From positions 1,543,501 through 1,607,500 of the forward strand of contig JAPFBL010000104.1 in assembly GCA_026182355.1 (NCBI GenBank): 64,000 bases of DNA, written 5' to 3'. The notes under the pieces are model-generated. The model searched no databases, was not told the DNA's origin, and saw only the letters and a list, made by a program, of their open reading frames with translations. Numbering within the stretch: position 1 is the first letter of the stretch; each line of letters opens with the position of its first letter. The DNA is from Hermatobates lingyangjiaoensis (taxonomy: Eukaryota; Arthropoda; Insecta; Hemiptera; Hermatobatidae). A program made the translations under genes and the position numbers. Below are positions 36,595-46,866 of this stretch, piece after piece.

Positions 36595-36715
36595 AACTTT
36601 AACTCATAAGAAAGAACACAGAAAGTCACTGCAGAGTTCACTTCGATATTTCGACATCCCTCCTCATCGGGAAGAATTACGAAGTACTCGCGTTGAGAAG
36701 CAAACTGCTACTGCA
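36595..36715 (-). mobile_element. Penelope-like 3' terminal scrap (38.2-39.6 kb family)
   Basis: Reverse-complement counterpart of 29920-30050 (shared CTCGCGTTGAGAAGCAAACTGCTACT). The hammerhead-like segment is at 36641-36674 with stem I CTTC/GAAG and GAAA intact but CCGATGA in the core. Confidence 0.5.
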
Positions 36716-36762
36716 TATATTTTATACTTTTATTATGTATATATATATATATATATATATAT

Positions 36763-37280
36763 CAATGATCAAACCACAATATGAAATGGGAAAACAAGAC
36801 TAAGATCTTTCAACAGTAACAAGCGGTCTTGTCATAGTTAAAAACCCAACTGAAACACTAGATGCACTCTTCCCTCCCATTCTTCTCAACCCCTCACCAG
36901 ATGTTTTCTACAACTAGTGTTTCAGTTGGGTTTTTTACTCTGACGAAGACCACTTGTTACGGTTGAAAGATCTTAGTCTTGTTTTCCCATTTCATATTGT
37001 GGTATGATCATTGATTGTTGTTTCACGTGTTTATGTGAAGTCCTTATATATATATATCAATGATCAAACCACAATAAGAAATGGGAAAACAAGACTAAGA
37101 TCTTTCAACCGTAACAGGTCTTCGTCAGAGTCAAAAACCCAACTCAGTTGGGTTTTTAACTCTGACGAAGACCACTTGTTACGGTTGAAAGATCTTACTC
37201 TTGTTTTCCCATTTCTTATTGTGGTTCGATCATTGATTGTTGTTTCACGTGTTTATATGAAATCTTTATATATATATATA
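36763..37280. mobile_element. Serial foldback of Penelope-like family 1 termini
   Basis: Four alternating copies of one 3' terminus: reverse 36763-36860, forward about 36905-37048, reverse 37058-37143, forward 37144-37280. Each carries TCAATGATCAAACCACAATA (or its complement) and the CTGACGAAGACC...GGTTGAAAGATCTT segment. The forward copies at 36936-36978 and 37158-37200 keep the core intact. Short TA runs separate the pieces. Neighbouring copies can pair into long hairpins. Confidence 0.7.
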
Positions 37281-38202
37281 ATAAAACTAAGTGCATAAAG
37301 TATGCTACATTTTCATATATTTACTCCGTATAATGATATGTATTTAGAAGTAACTGAGATGCGGTCGCATGCACTGCGGATGCCTAGTAGATTTGGTGCA
37401 AATCGATGTACTAACAATGCACTTAGTCAATTGAGTTAATGTTCTTATTTTCAGACTTTATTTTTTTTTAGCATTAACCTAAGGCCTTTCCGCACCATAA
37501 ATCATTGTATATTTGAATATATGTTCATATATTTACTTAATATTCTTGCATGATTTACTTGAGATAAAACTTAAATAGCTCAGTTATTTACATCAAGATA
37601 GTATGTTTTCAATTGAAATGAACGAAGTATCGAACAATTATGATTTATTGTTGTTGGTACCATATAGTTTGTTAAGAACAATTAAACATTTTGCTGAGGA
37701 ATGTTTGTGATATATGTTGTTTGTAACAGTTAGGTCATGTACTACCATGACCGATTATGGATTTCATTTATCTTCCATAGAGTGTGTTTCACTTTAGACG
37801 ATTGACAAGTTCGCAACTGGATGATTAAAGAAAGGAATTGACGCAATAAATAAGTACAGTCCTATTCAGTAACTAACAAGCTAACACACTAACAAGCAAT
37901 TTATCATATATTTTAACGATCCCGGTGAATGCACAAAAAATATCTGTCATTTTCACCTACACTTAAATAAATATTGGTTTTGAAAAGTTATAAAATGATT
38001 TTTTTGTTATTTACACTAATGAGGAAAGGAACGGAGGAGTTTTCTGATAAAACCTTTCAAAGCGGGTTCTCTTGTGAATTGAAAATCTCTGAATATAAGT
38101 AAGAATGTTTCAAGTGATTTTTTTAAATAAAAAAAGCTTAGTAGAGACATTTTTCAAACGAAAAGAATTCTCAAATGACAATCAGATATATATATATATA
38201 TA
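37281..38202. other. Intron stretch, no feature recognised
   Basis: AT-rich. A modest GC rise at 37350-37420 (GATGCGGTCGCATGCACTGC) has no recognised identity. A short (TA)n run lies just left of the Penelope-like end at 38203. Confidence 0.4.
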
Positions 38203-39142
38203 ATAAAATAAAAAACGAAGGAAACACACAGAAAGACACAGACATAACTCACATCGATATTTCGACAATCGTCGTCATCAGGAGGTGCGAAGAGCGAAGA
38301 GCGAAGAGTCCCGCAGGAAGACAGGGCGGTACTGAACTCGGAAACCGCAGCCAGTACCCCACCACTTACCACCAAGCGGGGGAAGGGAGGGAAGGAAATG
38401 AAGAGCCAAATTAAGACGTAAAAGGAACGAGTAAAAATTATAACTATAAAAAATTATAAAAAAGTAGATAAATCAAATTAAAATTAATAAAAATAATAAA
38501 TAAAAAGTAAAATAAAAAATAAATAAATAAATAAAAAATAATAAATAAATAAATAAAAAATAATAAATAAATAAATAAATCATAAATAAATTATCGTTGA
38601 GGTTGAGTCCGGGGAAGAGCGAGCATCAAGTAAGCATATGTATGCCTCCTCTGAAGCTCTTAGGGTAACTTTATTGTTGGATTCGGGGATCTGTTTCAGG
38701 ATCTGAACCCTGAAACAGTCATTGAAACTGAGTCCATGCGAGTTCGCATGGATGGCTACAGGATAGTTACTGCGTTGACCGACTGAAGCCCTATGACCAT
38801 TCATACGAAGGCTCAACTTATTAGAAGTTAAGCCAACGTAAAAGGAGTCACACTGAGTGCAATCCAGTCGGTAAACACAGTTGCTCGAGGTACAGGAGGA
38901 ATTGACCTGAACCGGGTAGGAACTATGGTGGAGAGGGGAATCGAAGGAAGGATTAGGATTTACAATCAGGCAAGTTTGACAGCCACGGCGTCCACATTGT
39001 TTCATTCCAGGAACAGGATTGGAAGGCTGAGGGGAAATATGAGAGAAAATGCTTTTTAGATTGGCAGGTTTACGGTAGGAAATAGAAGGGGGGTGATTAA
39101 AGATGGAAGAAATAGAAGTAGAAGTAGACAGAATCGGAAAAG
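38203..39142 (-). mobile_element. Penelope-like element, 5'-truncated, with open GIY-YIG endonuclease
   Basis: Reverse-strand unit made of the endonuclease-coding region (39142 to 38580), an ATTT-rich UTR and a terminus with a hammerhead-like segment (38252-38285). The first 494 bases (38203-38696) are repeated in inverted orientation at 39142-39623, giving the inverted pseudo-LTR layout of Penelope-like elements. The reverse transcriptase part is missing. Confidence 0.75.
38580..39142 (-). pseudogene. Penelope-like GIY-YIG endonuclease, partial open frame
   Basis: The reverse-strand frame is open for about 187 codons up to the truncation point, so the conventional ATG at 39005 is not its true start. 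In order: the linker PPSISYRKPANLKSIFSHI, a cysteine knuckle MKQCGRRGCQTC, then SNCVYRLDCTQCDSFYVGLT, the GIY-YIG core with its paired cysteines. These are followed by LRMNGHR (catalytic Arg region) and SEEAYICLLDAR (the Glu region). It would nick DNA to prime target-site reverse transcription. The missing N-terminus and reverse transcriptase make this copy inactive, though this domain itself has no stop. Confidence 0.8.
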
Positions 39143-39623
39143 AAACAGATCCCCGAATCCAACAATAAAGTTACCCTAAGAGCTTCAGAGGAGGCATACA
39201 TATGCTTACTTGATGCTCGCTCTTCCCCCGGACTCAACCTCAACCGATAATTTATTTATGATTTATTTATTTATTTATTATTTTTTATTTATTTATTTAT
39301 TATTTTTTATTTATTTATTTATTTTTTATTTTACTTTTTATTTATTATTTTTATTAATTTTAATTTGATTTATCTACTTTTTTATAATTTTTACTCGTTC
39401 CTTTTACGTCTTAATTTGGCTCTTCATTTCCTTCCCTCCCTTCCCCCGCTTGGTGGTAAGTGGTGGGGTACTGGCTGCGGTTTCCGAGTTCAGTACCGCC
39501 CTGTCTTCCTGCGGGACTCTTCGCTCTTCGCTCTTCGCACCTCCTGATGACGACGATTGTCGAAATATCGATGTGAGTTATGTCTGTGTCTTTCTGTGTG
39601 TTTCCTTCGTTTTTTATTTTATT
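39142..39623 (+). mobile_element. Inverted 3' end of the same Penelope-like element
   Basis: Near-identical reverse complement of 38203-38696. It begins inside the nuclease coding sequence (GATCCCCGAATCCAACAATA), then runs through the UTR with ATTT repeats and the hammerhead-like segment at 39540-39573, to TTTTTTATTTTATT at 39623. The small length difference comes from the ATTT tract. Confidence 0.75.
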
Positions 39624-39658
39624 GTAAAAAAGTCCGCTGGACCGTTTCTTTTAGTTGT

Positions 39659-39660
<2 letters not shown>

Positions 39661-39702
<42 letters not shown>
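39661..39702. repeat. (TA)n microsatellite between two Penelope-like pairs
   Basis: About 21 TA dinucleotides lie between the element ending at 39623 and the foldback starting at 39703. Confidence 0.92.
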
Positions 39703-39705
<3 letters not shown>

Positions 39706-40330
39706 AATTAAAGTATGCAGCAGCTTCTGCATTGACGACCTTTTTGCTGATGGCATCGATTTTTCTCACCATCATTCGGTGATGCTGAGGTAACTTCCAT
39801 ATATGATGGGCCAGAGACATTGAGAAAACTAATATCAAACAACTTTAATGAAATACAAAAACACTAGGTGGAAACGAGCTTTCGACCACACATTGGTCAT
39901 CTTCAGGTTACATTACTATTTAAACAATAAATGTTAATATAATTAACTGAAAAATAATTATAATATAAGTAATCTTTAAAATAAGTAATCTTTGTTTTCC
40001 TCTCACCCACTGTATCGTTTGTCTTATATCTGTTATAATTGTTATGTTTAATTTTAAGATTACTTATATTATAATTATTTTTCAGTTAATTATATTAACA
40101 TTCATTGATTAAATAGTAATGTAACCTGAAGATGACCAATGTGTGGTCGAAAGCTCGTTTCCACCTAGTGTTTTTGTATTTCATTAAAGTTGTTTGATAT
40201 TAGTTTTCTCAATGTCTCTGGCCCATCATATATGGAAGTTACCTCAGCATCACCGAATGATAGTGAGAAAAATCGAGGCCATCAGCAAAAAGGTCGTCAA
40301 TGCAGAATCTGCTGCATACTTTAATTCCAT
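39703..40330. mobile_element. Penelope-like 5' ends (fourth family), foldback pair
   Basis: Two 279-base arms, 39703-39981 (reverse) and 40052-40330 (forward), are near-perfect reverse complements around a 70-base spacer. Reading outward, each arm has AACCTGAAGATGACCAATGT, then GTGGTCGAAAGCTCGTT (40123-40159, and 39873-39909 reversed), then the start of an open frame: MSLAHHIWKLPQHHRM and VRKIEAISKKVVNAESAAYF. On the right arm side the frame continues NSICLQEDLLPTYTN before a TA run. The layout resembles the N-terminal part of Penelope-like proteins (a basic helix then LLPxYT). Confidence 0.6.
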
Positions 40331-40379
40331 TTGTCTTCAAGAAGATTTGCTGCCCACTTATACTAATATATATATATAA
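40194..40379 (+). pseudogene. N-terminal fragment of a Penelope-like protein
   Basis: Sixty-one codons from a conventional ATG, ending in a TA-rich run. The motif C-LQEDLLPTYTNI resembles the segment just before the reverse transcriptase in Penelope-like proteins. The same frame, with a few substitutions, is on the reverse strand at 39703-39838, cut short by the (TA)n tract. No catalytic part is present. Assignment is by motif memory and by context, so it is moderate. Confidence 0.45.
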
Positions 40380-43300
40380 CTTTTATTTAATGATTATTGC
40401 TCATATGAGGTATAACTCAGTTAAGTATTTAACAATCTTAGTAAAAACATCAGTTATGAATCCTTTTCATGACATATATAGACATGTAAATTTGCCAAGT
40501 TGTATTTGTAAAACGAAAATGTGAATGTTATTTAATAATATCACTTAGTGTCTGTCTGTTTCTTTTGAAAAACCTCCTACAGTTTTAGATATATACCCGC
40601 ATGCATATATATTCTAAAATCAGTTGACTATAAAATGTTTCTTTCTTTATCTATTTACGTGTTTGTTTCATAATGGTGTCACACACAATTCTACCTCATT
40701 AAGGCACCCTACCCTATGTGTAGTAGTAAGTAAGTAGCTTTTTGCTAATATCATTAGATGCTACAAAAGCTATAGCATTATAGCGTTCGTCTGATTACTT
40801 TTTAGCTTGTGAGTAATTCTAAATCTGTAAAAGTTATAAACTATTAAAAATCTAAAAAAAATGAAGTGGGATACAATCAGCAATTTTTTGATGTTTAAAA
40901 TAAGTAAGCATAACATCAAATTCGTTGAGAAGCAATTGAGTTTTGACTTTATTTTTATCTGACTATCGTATAGAAGTAATATCTAACCCATACACATAAA
41001 TAATGATTTCATTTTTTTATTCTGTGGGGTTTACTCGTGAATAGAATCTGGTAAAAAAAAATAAGTCTCCAATGAAAAGATTTCATACAACGATGCGTTA
41101 GAAACTCTTCTTCAAGGTACATGAAGAACGTATAAAATGTGATCCAAAAGGTGAAACTGAATGCAGAAAATACAATCAAAACACGAATTGTTTTTCGTGA
41201 AAAGTGACACACAAATTAAAAAGAGTTACCCATCTACCTTAGTTTTTTCCTCATTCTAAAATTCTTTAATTTGACTTTATTAATGCAAAGACCTTTTAAT
41301 AAGATTCTTTATTATTGAGAACATATAATATAGTGCTTGCTACTGAATTATCTAGATAGGGCCAGTGTTGGTAAGGGGGGCCCAGAAAAGGTACTGCACC
41401 AGCACATATTTTCTCTCAAAAGCCCTGCATAAGAGTATTCTAAAGAGTAAAATTTTTAAAAGGATTTCAGTGAGATGCGGGGAAAAATGTGACATACGAT
41501 TAATTCTAAAAGTTTGTGCAAGCAATAGAGATCACACATCTAAACAAGATCGTAATGAAATGGCGCCCAAAAGTAAACCTTTTTGGGGAAGTAGGCTGAA
41601 TTCTTTTGGTTTAAGTTACACGAACAAAAGAAGTGTTATGGTACTTTTAATGATTTCAGTTAGTTTGTTTAAACTAGATGGCTATATGTAGATGAATAGA
41701 CTTTTTAAAAAAGAAATAACTTAAAATTTACAATATAGAAAATGTTTAAAATGTTCTGTTAACTGCAAAGGACAATATAGTTTTAAAAAATAAAAATTGA
41801 TTTTGGAGCAGTAGAAAACCTCTGCTAGTTGGATTTATTATAATAACCTACAATATTTTTAAGATAATAATTTAAACAGAATTATTGTATAAATTATAAA
41901 AGAAAGTTGAAAATATTTTATTTTTTAAATTCATATAAACAATAGAAAAAATAGTAGACAAATTTCATCCCTGTATCTGTCAAAAAGCAATCTGAAATCA
42001 AATACTCCTTTACTAAAAGTAAAGTATACCAATAATGAAAAATTAATCTCGAGATATTTTGAGGGCCTAAAACCCTTTCTTAACGTTTTTTGATTATGGC
42101 TGTGCATAGTTATGTGGGTGGTTATCGAATAGTTTATGATTTATGACACAGCTGGTTATATTGTTTGATGCATGAAATTTATATATTACGAAAAATAGGT
42201 CTTAATCTTTACTTCACTATATATGACAAGCATTAGTGGTTTATATTAGTGAACTAAGTCTTAAAGGATTAATACTATTCTGTTTCATACTCATTAGAGG
42301 AGCTTCACATAGGATGTTTTAGAACGCAGCGATTCAGAACTAATATATGGAGGTTTTAATTCAAGAACTTTAGAATAGGTTACTACAATATAACACAAGA
42401 ATATTAGTGTAATCAATAGAGTAAATTGAAATTGTGGCCTTAAGAGGTTACCCTTGTGAAGTTGTGTTGACGTCTCTATTGCTGTTAACAGTAATGCATG
42501 ACTTTCTAGATACAATGTATCGTTGCTAAGTTATCTTATCATTTTATGAAGATGAATAGTTGATGATCTACTATTGAGTTTATACTCATGACCTCCGCAT
42601 TTCCTCAGAAATATGGATAATGCAGAACGATCTGAATAAGATTTCAGCTAAAACAGTCGTAATACTTTTCTCCAGAAGAAATAAATTAAGCATCAAGGAT
42701 TTCATTATTACAAAATATTAAACTAGAACTCACAATACATACGAATACCTTGGAGTTTCTTTAAGTGGAAGTTAAACTGGAAAATACACCAGGTATATTA
42801 GCTAAGGGCTTCACTTTAAAAATAATAATAATATAATAAAATATTAAATTCTTTTAAATCAATACTTTCATGTTCAAACAATGATACAACAAGTTCAATG
42901 ATTCAATAATAAAACAAAGAAATTCCTGAAATTCCTTTCTATGAATTTCATAATAATTCACCAGAGGTTTGGTATTACGTCTATGTGATAGACATATTCA
43001 AATAAAATTATTAGAATTGATACTAGATTAGTATGATATTATGTATATTTATAGTAAATTTGAGTGTAGACCACTCCAGATTTTTTGTTATTTTTTACAT
43101 GTTAAAACTTAATAATTACAAGTGTTTAGAATAGGTTCATCATTCAATAAATAGTGGAATAAAAGTTGAGTTAAAAGAAAATAAATTAGCAAAAAATAAA
43201 TCAAAGAGGAGATTGGCAATGGATTGGGTGTGAAGAAGATACGATGGATAGAGGAAAGCGTGGAGTGATAGTGGAGGGGGATAGGAAGCGACGTTGGTTA

Positions 43301-46099
43301 ATGGGACACAAGTGAATATCGCGACTAGCATCGATCGCGACTCCATTAGCAAAGTTGACTGGGCCCTAATCAGGAGGCATAGTGCTTCATCAACACCAGT
43401 TGACTTGCTCCAGATTAGACTATTCTATGGACACCTTTAGTTCTCGCCAACAGTGCAATCGTGCGCAATCTGTTTAGTGTTCCCTATTAATGACGAGTTT
43501 TCACGGTCAATATCAACACAACACACCACTATTACGTTGTCACGACTTCTTCATATTCAACTTTCTCTTATCATTTCTTATTTATTATCTTTCACAAGCC
43601 GATTCCTTTGTACTACTAAATAAATAACTAAACATCATCAAATATGTCTTTATATTTATCTGTACTAGAGCAGCCTCAGGAATACTCCATCATCAATGAC
43701 ATGTTTTACGTTATTTATTTAGTGTCCTGCATTCAAATTTCCTGTAAGGAAAGCACTTAAAAAAATATTATGTATAATAATTTATTCATATTAACCATAT
43801 TACAATATAAATTTATAAGTCTATCTTTCTTACTATCTTACTATCCACCTTTTTTGTGATCACTGAATGTAAAAAAAAAACTGAGAGTTATTCTGTATTT
43901 ACGTATATAAGAAGACAATAATAACAATTAAGAATAGATATAAAAGGAAGATTCACAAGATACGTTATGATAATTTACATAATAACGGACACTGTTACCA
44001 AAGATAGTGTGTTTGGAAATTTTTTTCCTATAAAGTTCAAATTATTCCATTTTCAAATTAATAACTTCAAATTGAAGAAAGTTTCATGGAGTTACAATTG
44101 TATACTCATGATTAATATTTTTGTCTTGAGAAATATATTATTTAATTGTGGAAATATATTGTCAATAATCTGTTATTCAGACTACCAAATAATGTAGTTT
44201 TTCCAGTCTTATTGATGAATTTTTTTTTTTTAATATCAAGTTTATTGAATACAATAAGGCAATAACGAAACTATTTACGTATTCACTAACTTTTCTGGTA
44301 CAAGCAATCTTATGATCCACTATTTGGTGTTCACATTAGTCATTGTATTAAATAATGGTGTAATAAAATTGAATGGAAGTTCAGGCACTAAATACCATCA
44401 TTTTATATTTCTAAACTGATTAAGCCAAAGATTGTTTGGGAACCAGCAAATAATTGAAAAATCAAGAAAGCTACGGTATTGTGAAAAATCAACGTTTTAA
44501 AATTATATTCATATCCTGCATGAGTATGCTTTGTCTGAAAGCAAATGCTAAACTTTCCATAACTTTGGTATATACTAGAACTTTTTCTGAACTGTCCATA
44601 CAATAATTATGAACAGTATACACATTTGGTACAAAAAAGACAATTCTGATTAAGAGAAACCACTCTTTGCACCTTATAGAGAAAATTCATAAGGTATTAA
44701 ACAGGTATTAAAGTAGATATATTATCATTTGTTCTTACCTGATTATATTAATAAGATTATTATACAATAATAATAATTGATTATATTATTAAGATGTTAA
44801 ATATATGTTATCTATTTGAAAAAAATGTAACTTTAACGAAATATTCTTTCGGAGTATCATGAAAAAAAATTACATAGAATATAAATAACTATATTCATCC
44901 CATAATGCTGTATGACTTCATGTTTTATAAAAAAAATTTACCTTGTTTCTTTGAGTTATCAAATTTTCATAAGTCATGACGGTTTAGAGAGATGATTGAA
45001 TATATTTATGAATCTATTAATATAAAGATGACACTATCTGTTGGGAATGTGTTGTATATTTAGTGAACACCAGGTGGATGGGAATTAGGTAGGTTCGTTC
45101 ATTGTTAATAATGCTAAGGGCAGAAAATGTGATATTTTGGTAGAAATTTGGGAATATAAATTCAGAGAGGAAGCTCAGGTGTGGAATGTGGGGAACTCAG
45201 TCGCCTTCATATAGGGACGGCCAATTTCATAAGCAGCCGGTGCGAGCTTTCCTCTAGTATCTTATTGCGCCCGATGTCGTTTCCATCAAGCGCTGGCACG
45301 TTCCTTTCAGCCTCAATAGTTATAACGACAATTTACTCTAATGACATGCACCAGTTCTATCATTTCTTTTATCGAGTAGCCAAAGGAAAATCTACTGCAA
45401 GGTCAATGAGATTAACATTGATATGTGTGTATATATGTAATTTAATATTGTGATAATCTTGAACAGCGACGGCAAGGTCTAAAAAAGTAAGTTCAAACTT
45501 ACTAAAGAAAGACAAACAAAAATACGCATACACACAACACTCACACACACATACACACTTACAATCTCAGTAAAGCTAACAGAAAAAGAGTAAACTTTCT
45601 TCGATTTGATGGGTCATTTCTTTTACAGTTCACTTTGTTCCCTTTGCTTTACTGATTAACAAATAAATTATTCAGCCTTTTACTTTCAAAAACAGAAAAA
45701 ATCAACATATTTTTATTCACATTTATTAGCATTTGTGCATATTCTAATTAAAAATAAATTCGCTATGTGGATGTTACTCATTTATAGACTACGTTTCTAT
45801 TATTATAGGTGAATACTACTGAAAATGCTAGTGACGAATGGTTTATTATTAATGTTATTATTATTATTATAGACAGTTCCAGGCTAGTGTCCAAGAAGAA
45901 AAGGGAGTGTTTTAGTTGGTAGTCTGGTTTACTGGGAGCCCAGCAGAATGTGTGTAAATGCATTTCACCTCGTTCACCCCCCCCCCCCCCCCCCAAATAT
46001 TTTAGAACACATGCTGCACCAGAAGGCATTACATGCATTAAACATTCAATGGTATCAATAATCCCCATTAAGGATAATTGTATACTTAATGTAAAAATG
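40331..46099. other. AT-rich intron stretch
   Basis: No exon recognised. Bases 42010-42110 hold a reverse-strand right end of the palindromic-end repeat (TTTACTAAAAGTAAAGTATA). GC-richer patches at 43200-43480 and 45180-45330 show no homology I can name. A CA-rich patch lies at 45535-45560. An 18-base poly(C) tract is listed separately. Confidence 0.45.
45977..45994. repeat. Poly(C) tract, 18 bases
   Basis: Eighteen uninterrupted C residues, an outlier in this AT-rich window. The Gly-repeat frame read across it on the reverse strand is an artefact. Confidence 0.9.
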
Positions 46100-46640
46100 T
46101 AATTTAATAATAATAATAATAACAATAATATAATGTAATAAAACTAAACAAAATAAGAACAACACAATGATTATAATTAGACATAATATGACAGGGTGAT
46201 CGCAACAACTCATAAAGCACAATACACTACTTCCTTATTTCGTTCACTACTTCCTTAAAGGCATCGACCAGGCTCTTTTCCAACAAAACCGCAAACGGTG
46301 GGGCCCACGCACCTCCAGCAGTCACCACCTGTCTATCCAGCTTGCTCCTCTCAGAATTCAACTCAAGGGAGTCGAACTGTTTGTGTTCCACTCTTTGAGC
46401 CGACCTGCCGTCGCAATTACACCTTGGAGAGTTTACAATCTTCAGGCGGTGAAGATAGTGGCAAACTCTTCCATGCCCTGTTAGAAACAGGGTCACTTTG
46501 AGGTTTTTATGCGTAGTTTGTCTAACAGATGGCAAGAATCATTGGTAAGCTGACTATTGGCCGACTCTTCCTGACACATGGTTCTAACAATCCCATTGCG
46601 AGTCAAGTCCAATTTTGTATAACCTTCGTGATCTAGTGAC
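46100..46640 (-). pseudogene. LINE (non-LTR retrotransposon) C-terminal fragment
   Basis: On the reverse strand, a decayed stretch (LDSQWD) leads into a clean 102-codon frame ending at 46227. It reads FLTGHGRVCHYLHRLKI, SPRCNCDGRSAQRVEH and DSLELNSERSKLD, then ends EVVNEIRK. The order T/LTGHG...YLHR...SP.C.C...VEH...C is the C-terminal zinc-knuckle of R1/Jockey/I-type LINE proteins, though the last conserved Cys is changed here. Upstream sequence is frameshifted. The 3' side runs into (TTA)n-rich sequence at about 46100-46140. The fragment lies about 230 bases before the last receptor exon. Confidence 0.75.
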
Positions 46641-46866
46641 AACTGGGGTACTTAACATGACTATGTTTATTTAGCCTATTCGACTATTATACCTTCATGT
46701 GCCACAGACAAATGGTGTGTTCAATGTGTATATTTGGATGTGTAAGATTATTAGTTTCATATGTAGAAACATCCTCATTACTGGTTCAAAAGGTACAGTC
46801 ATTTTTTTGTTTTTCATATATTAATCCTATTCTTGAGACTAATTTATTTATTTCTCTTGTCCTCAG

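Larger units (their letters stand above)
34871..46866 (+). other. Intron between second and third visible mthl exons
   Basis: The intron is 11,996 bases long, with GTTAGT at its 5' end and CCTCAG at its 3' end. It carries a cluster of foldback Penelope-like sequences (35.9-40.3 kb) and a reverse-strand LINE fragment (46.2-46.6 kb). All of these would be transcribed within the receptor pre-mRNA. Confidence 0.75.

Noticed and set aside
39450..39838. Overlapping open frames encoding Tyr-Ile repeats
   Set aside because: They cross the (TA)n tract at 39661-39702 and join unrelated Penelope-like sequence on each side. The same applies to frames over the TA tracts at 18243, 19209 and 29831.
41365..41691. 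108-codon forward frame, basic protein
   Set aside because: No domain or repeat match that I can see, and no coding-like composition compared with flanks. Not enough to call a gene.
43140..43352. Reverse-strand open frame beginning like a signal peptide (MESRSMLVAIF)
   Set aside because: After about 30 residues it turns into low-complexity Leu/Phe/Asn sequence, and there is no donor site or homology to support a first exon.
45181..45453. 90-codon forward frame in a GC-richer patch
   Set aside because: No recognised family, no clear splice sites and a chance-like C-terminus. Left as unassigned intron sequence.
46298..46501. Forward open frame of 67 codons
   Set aside because: Shadow of the reverse-strand LINE C-terminal frame, which carries recognisable zinc-knuckle motifs.
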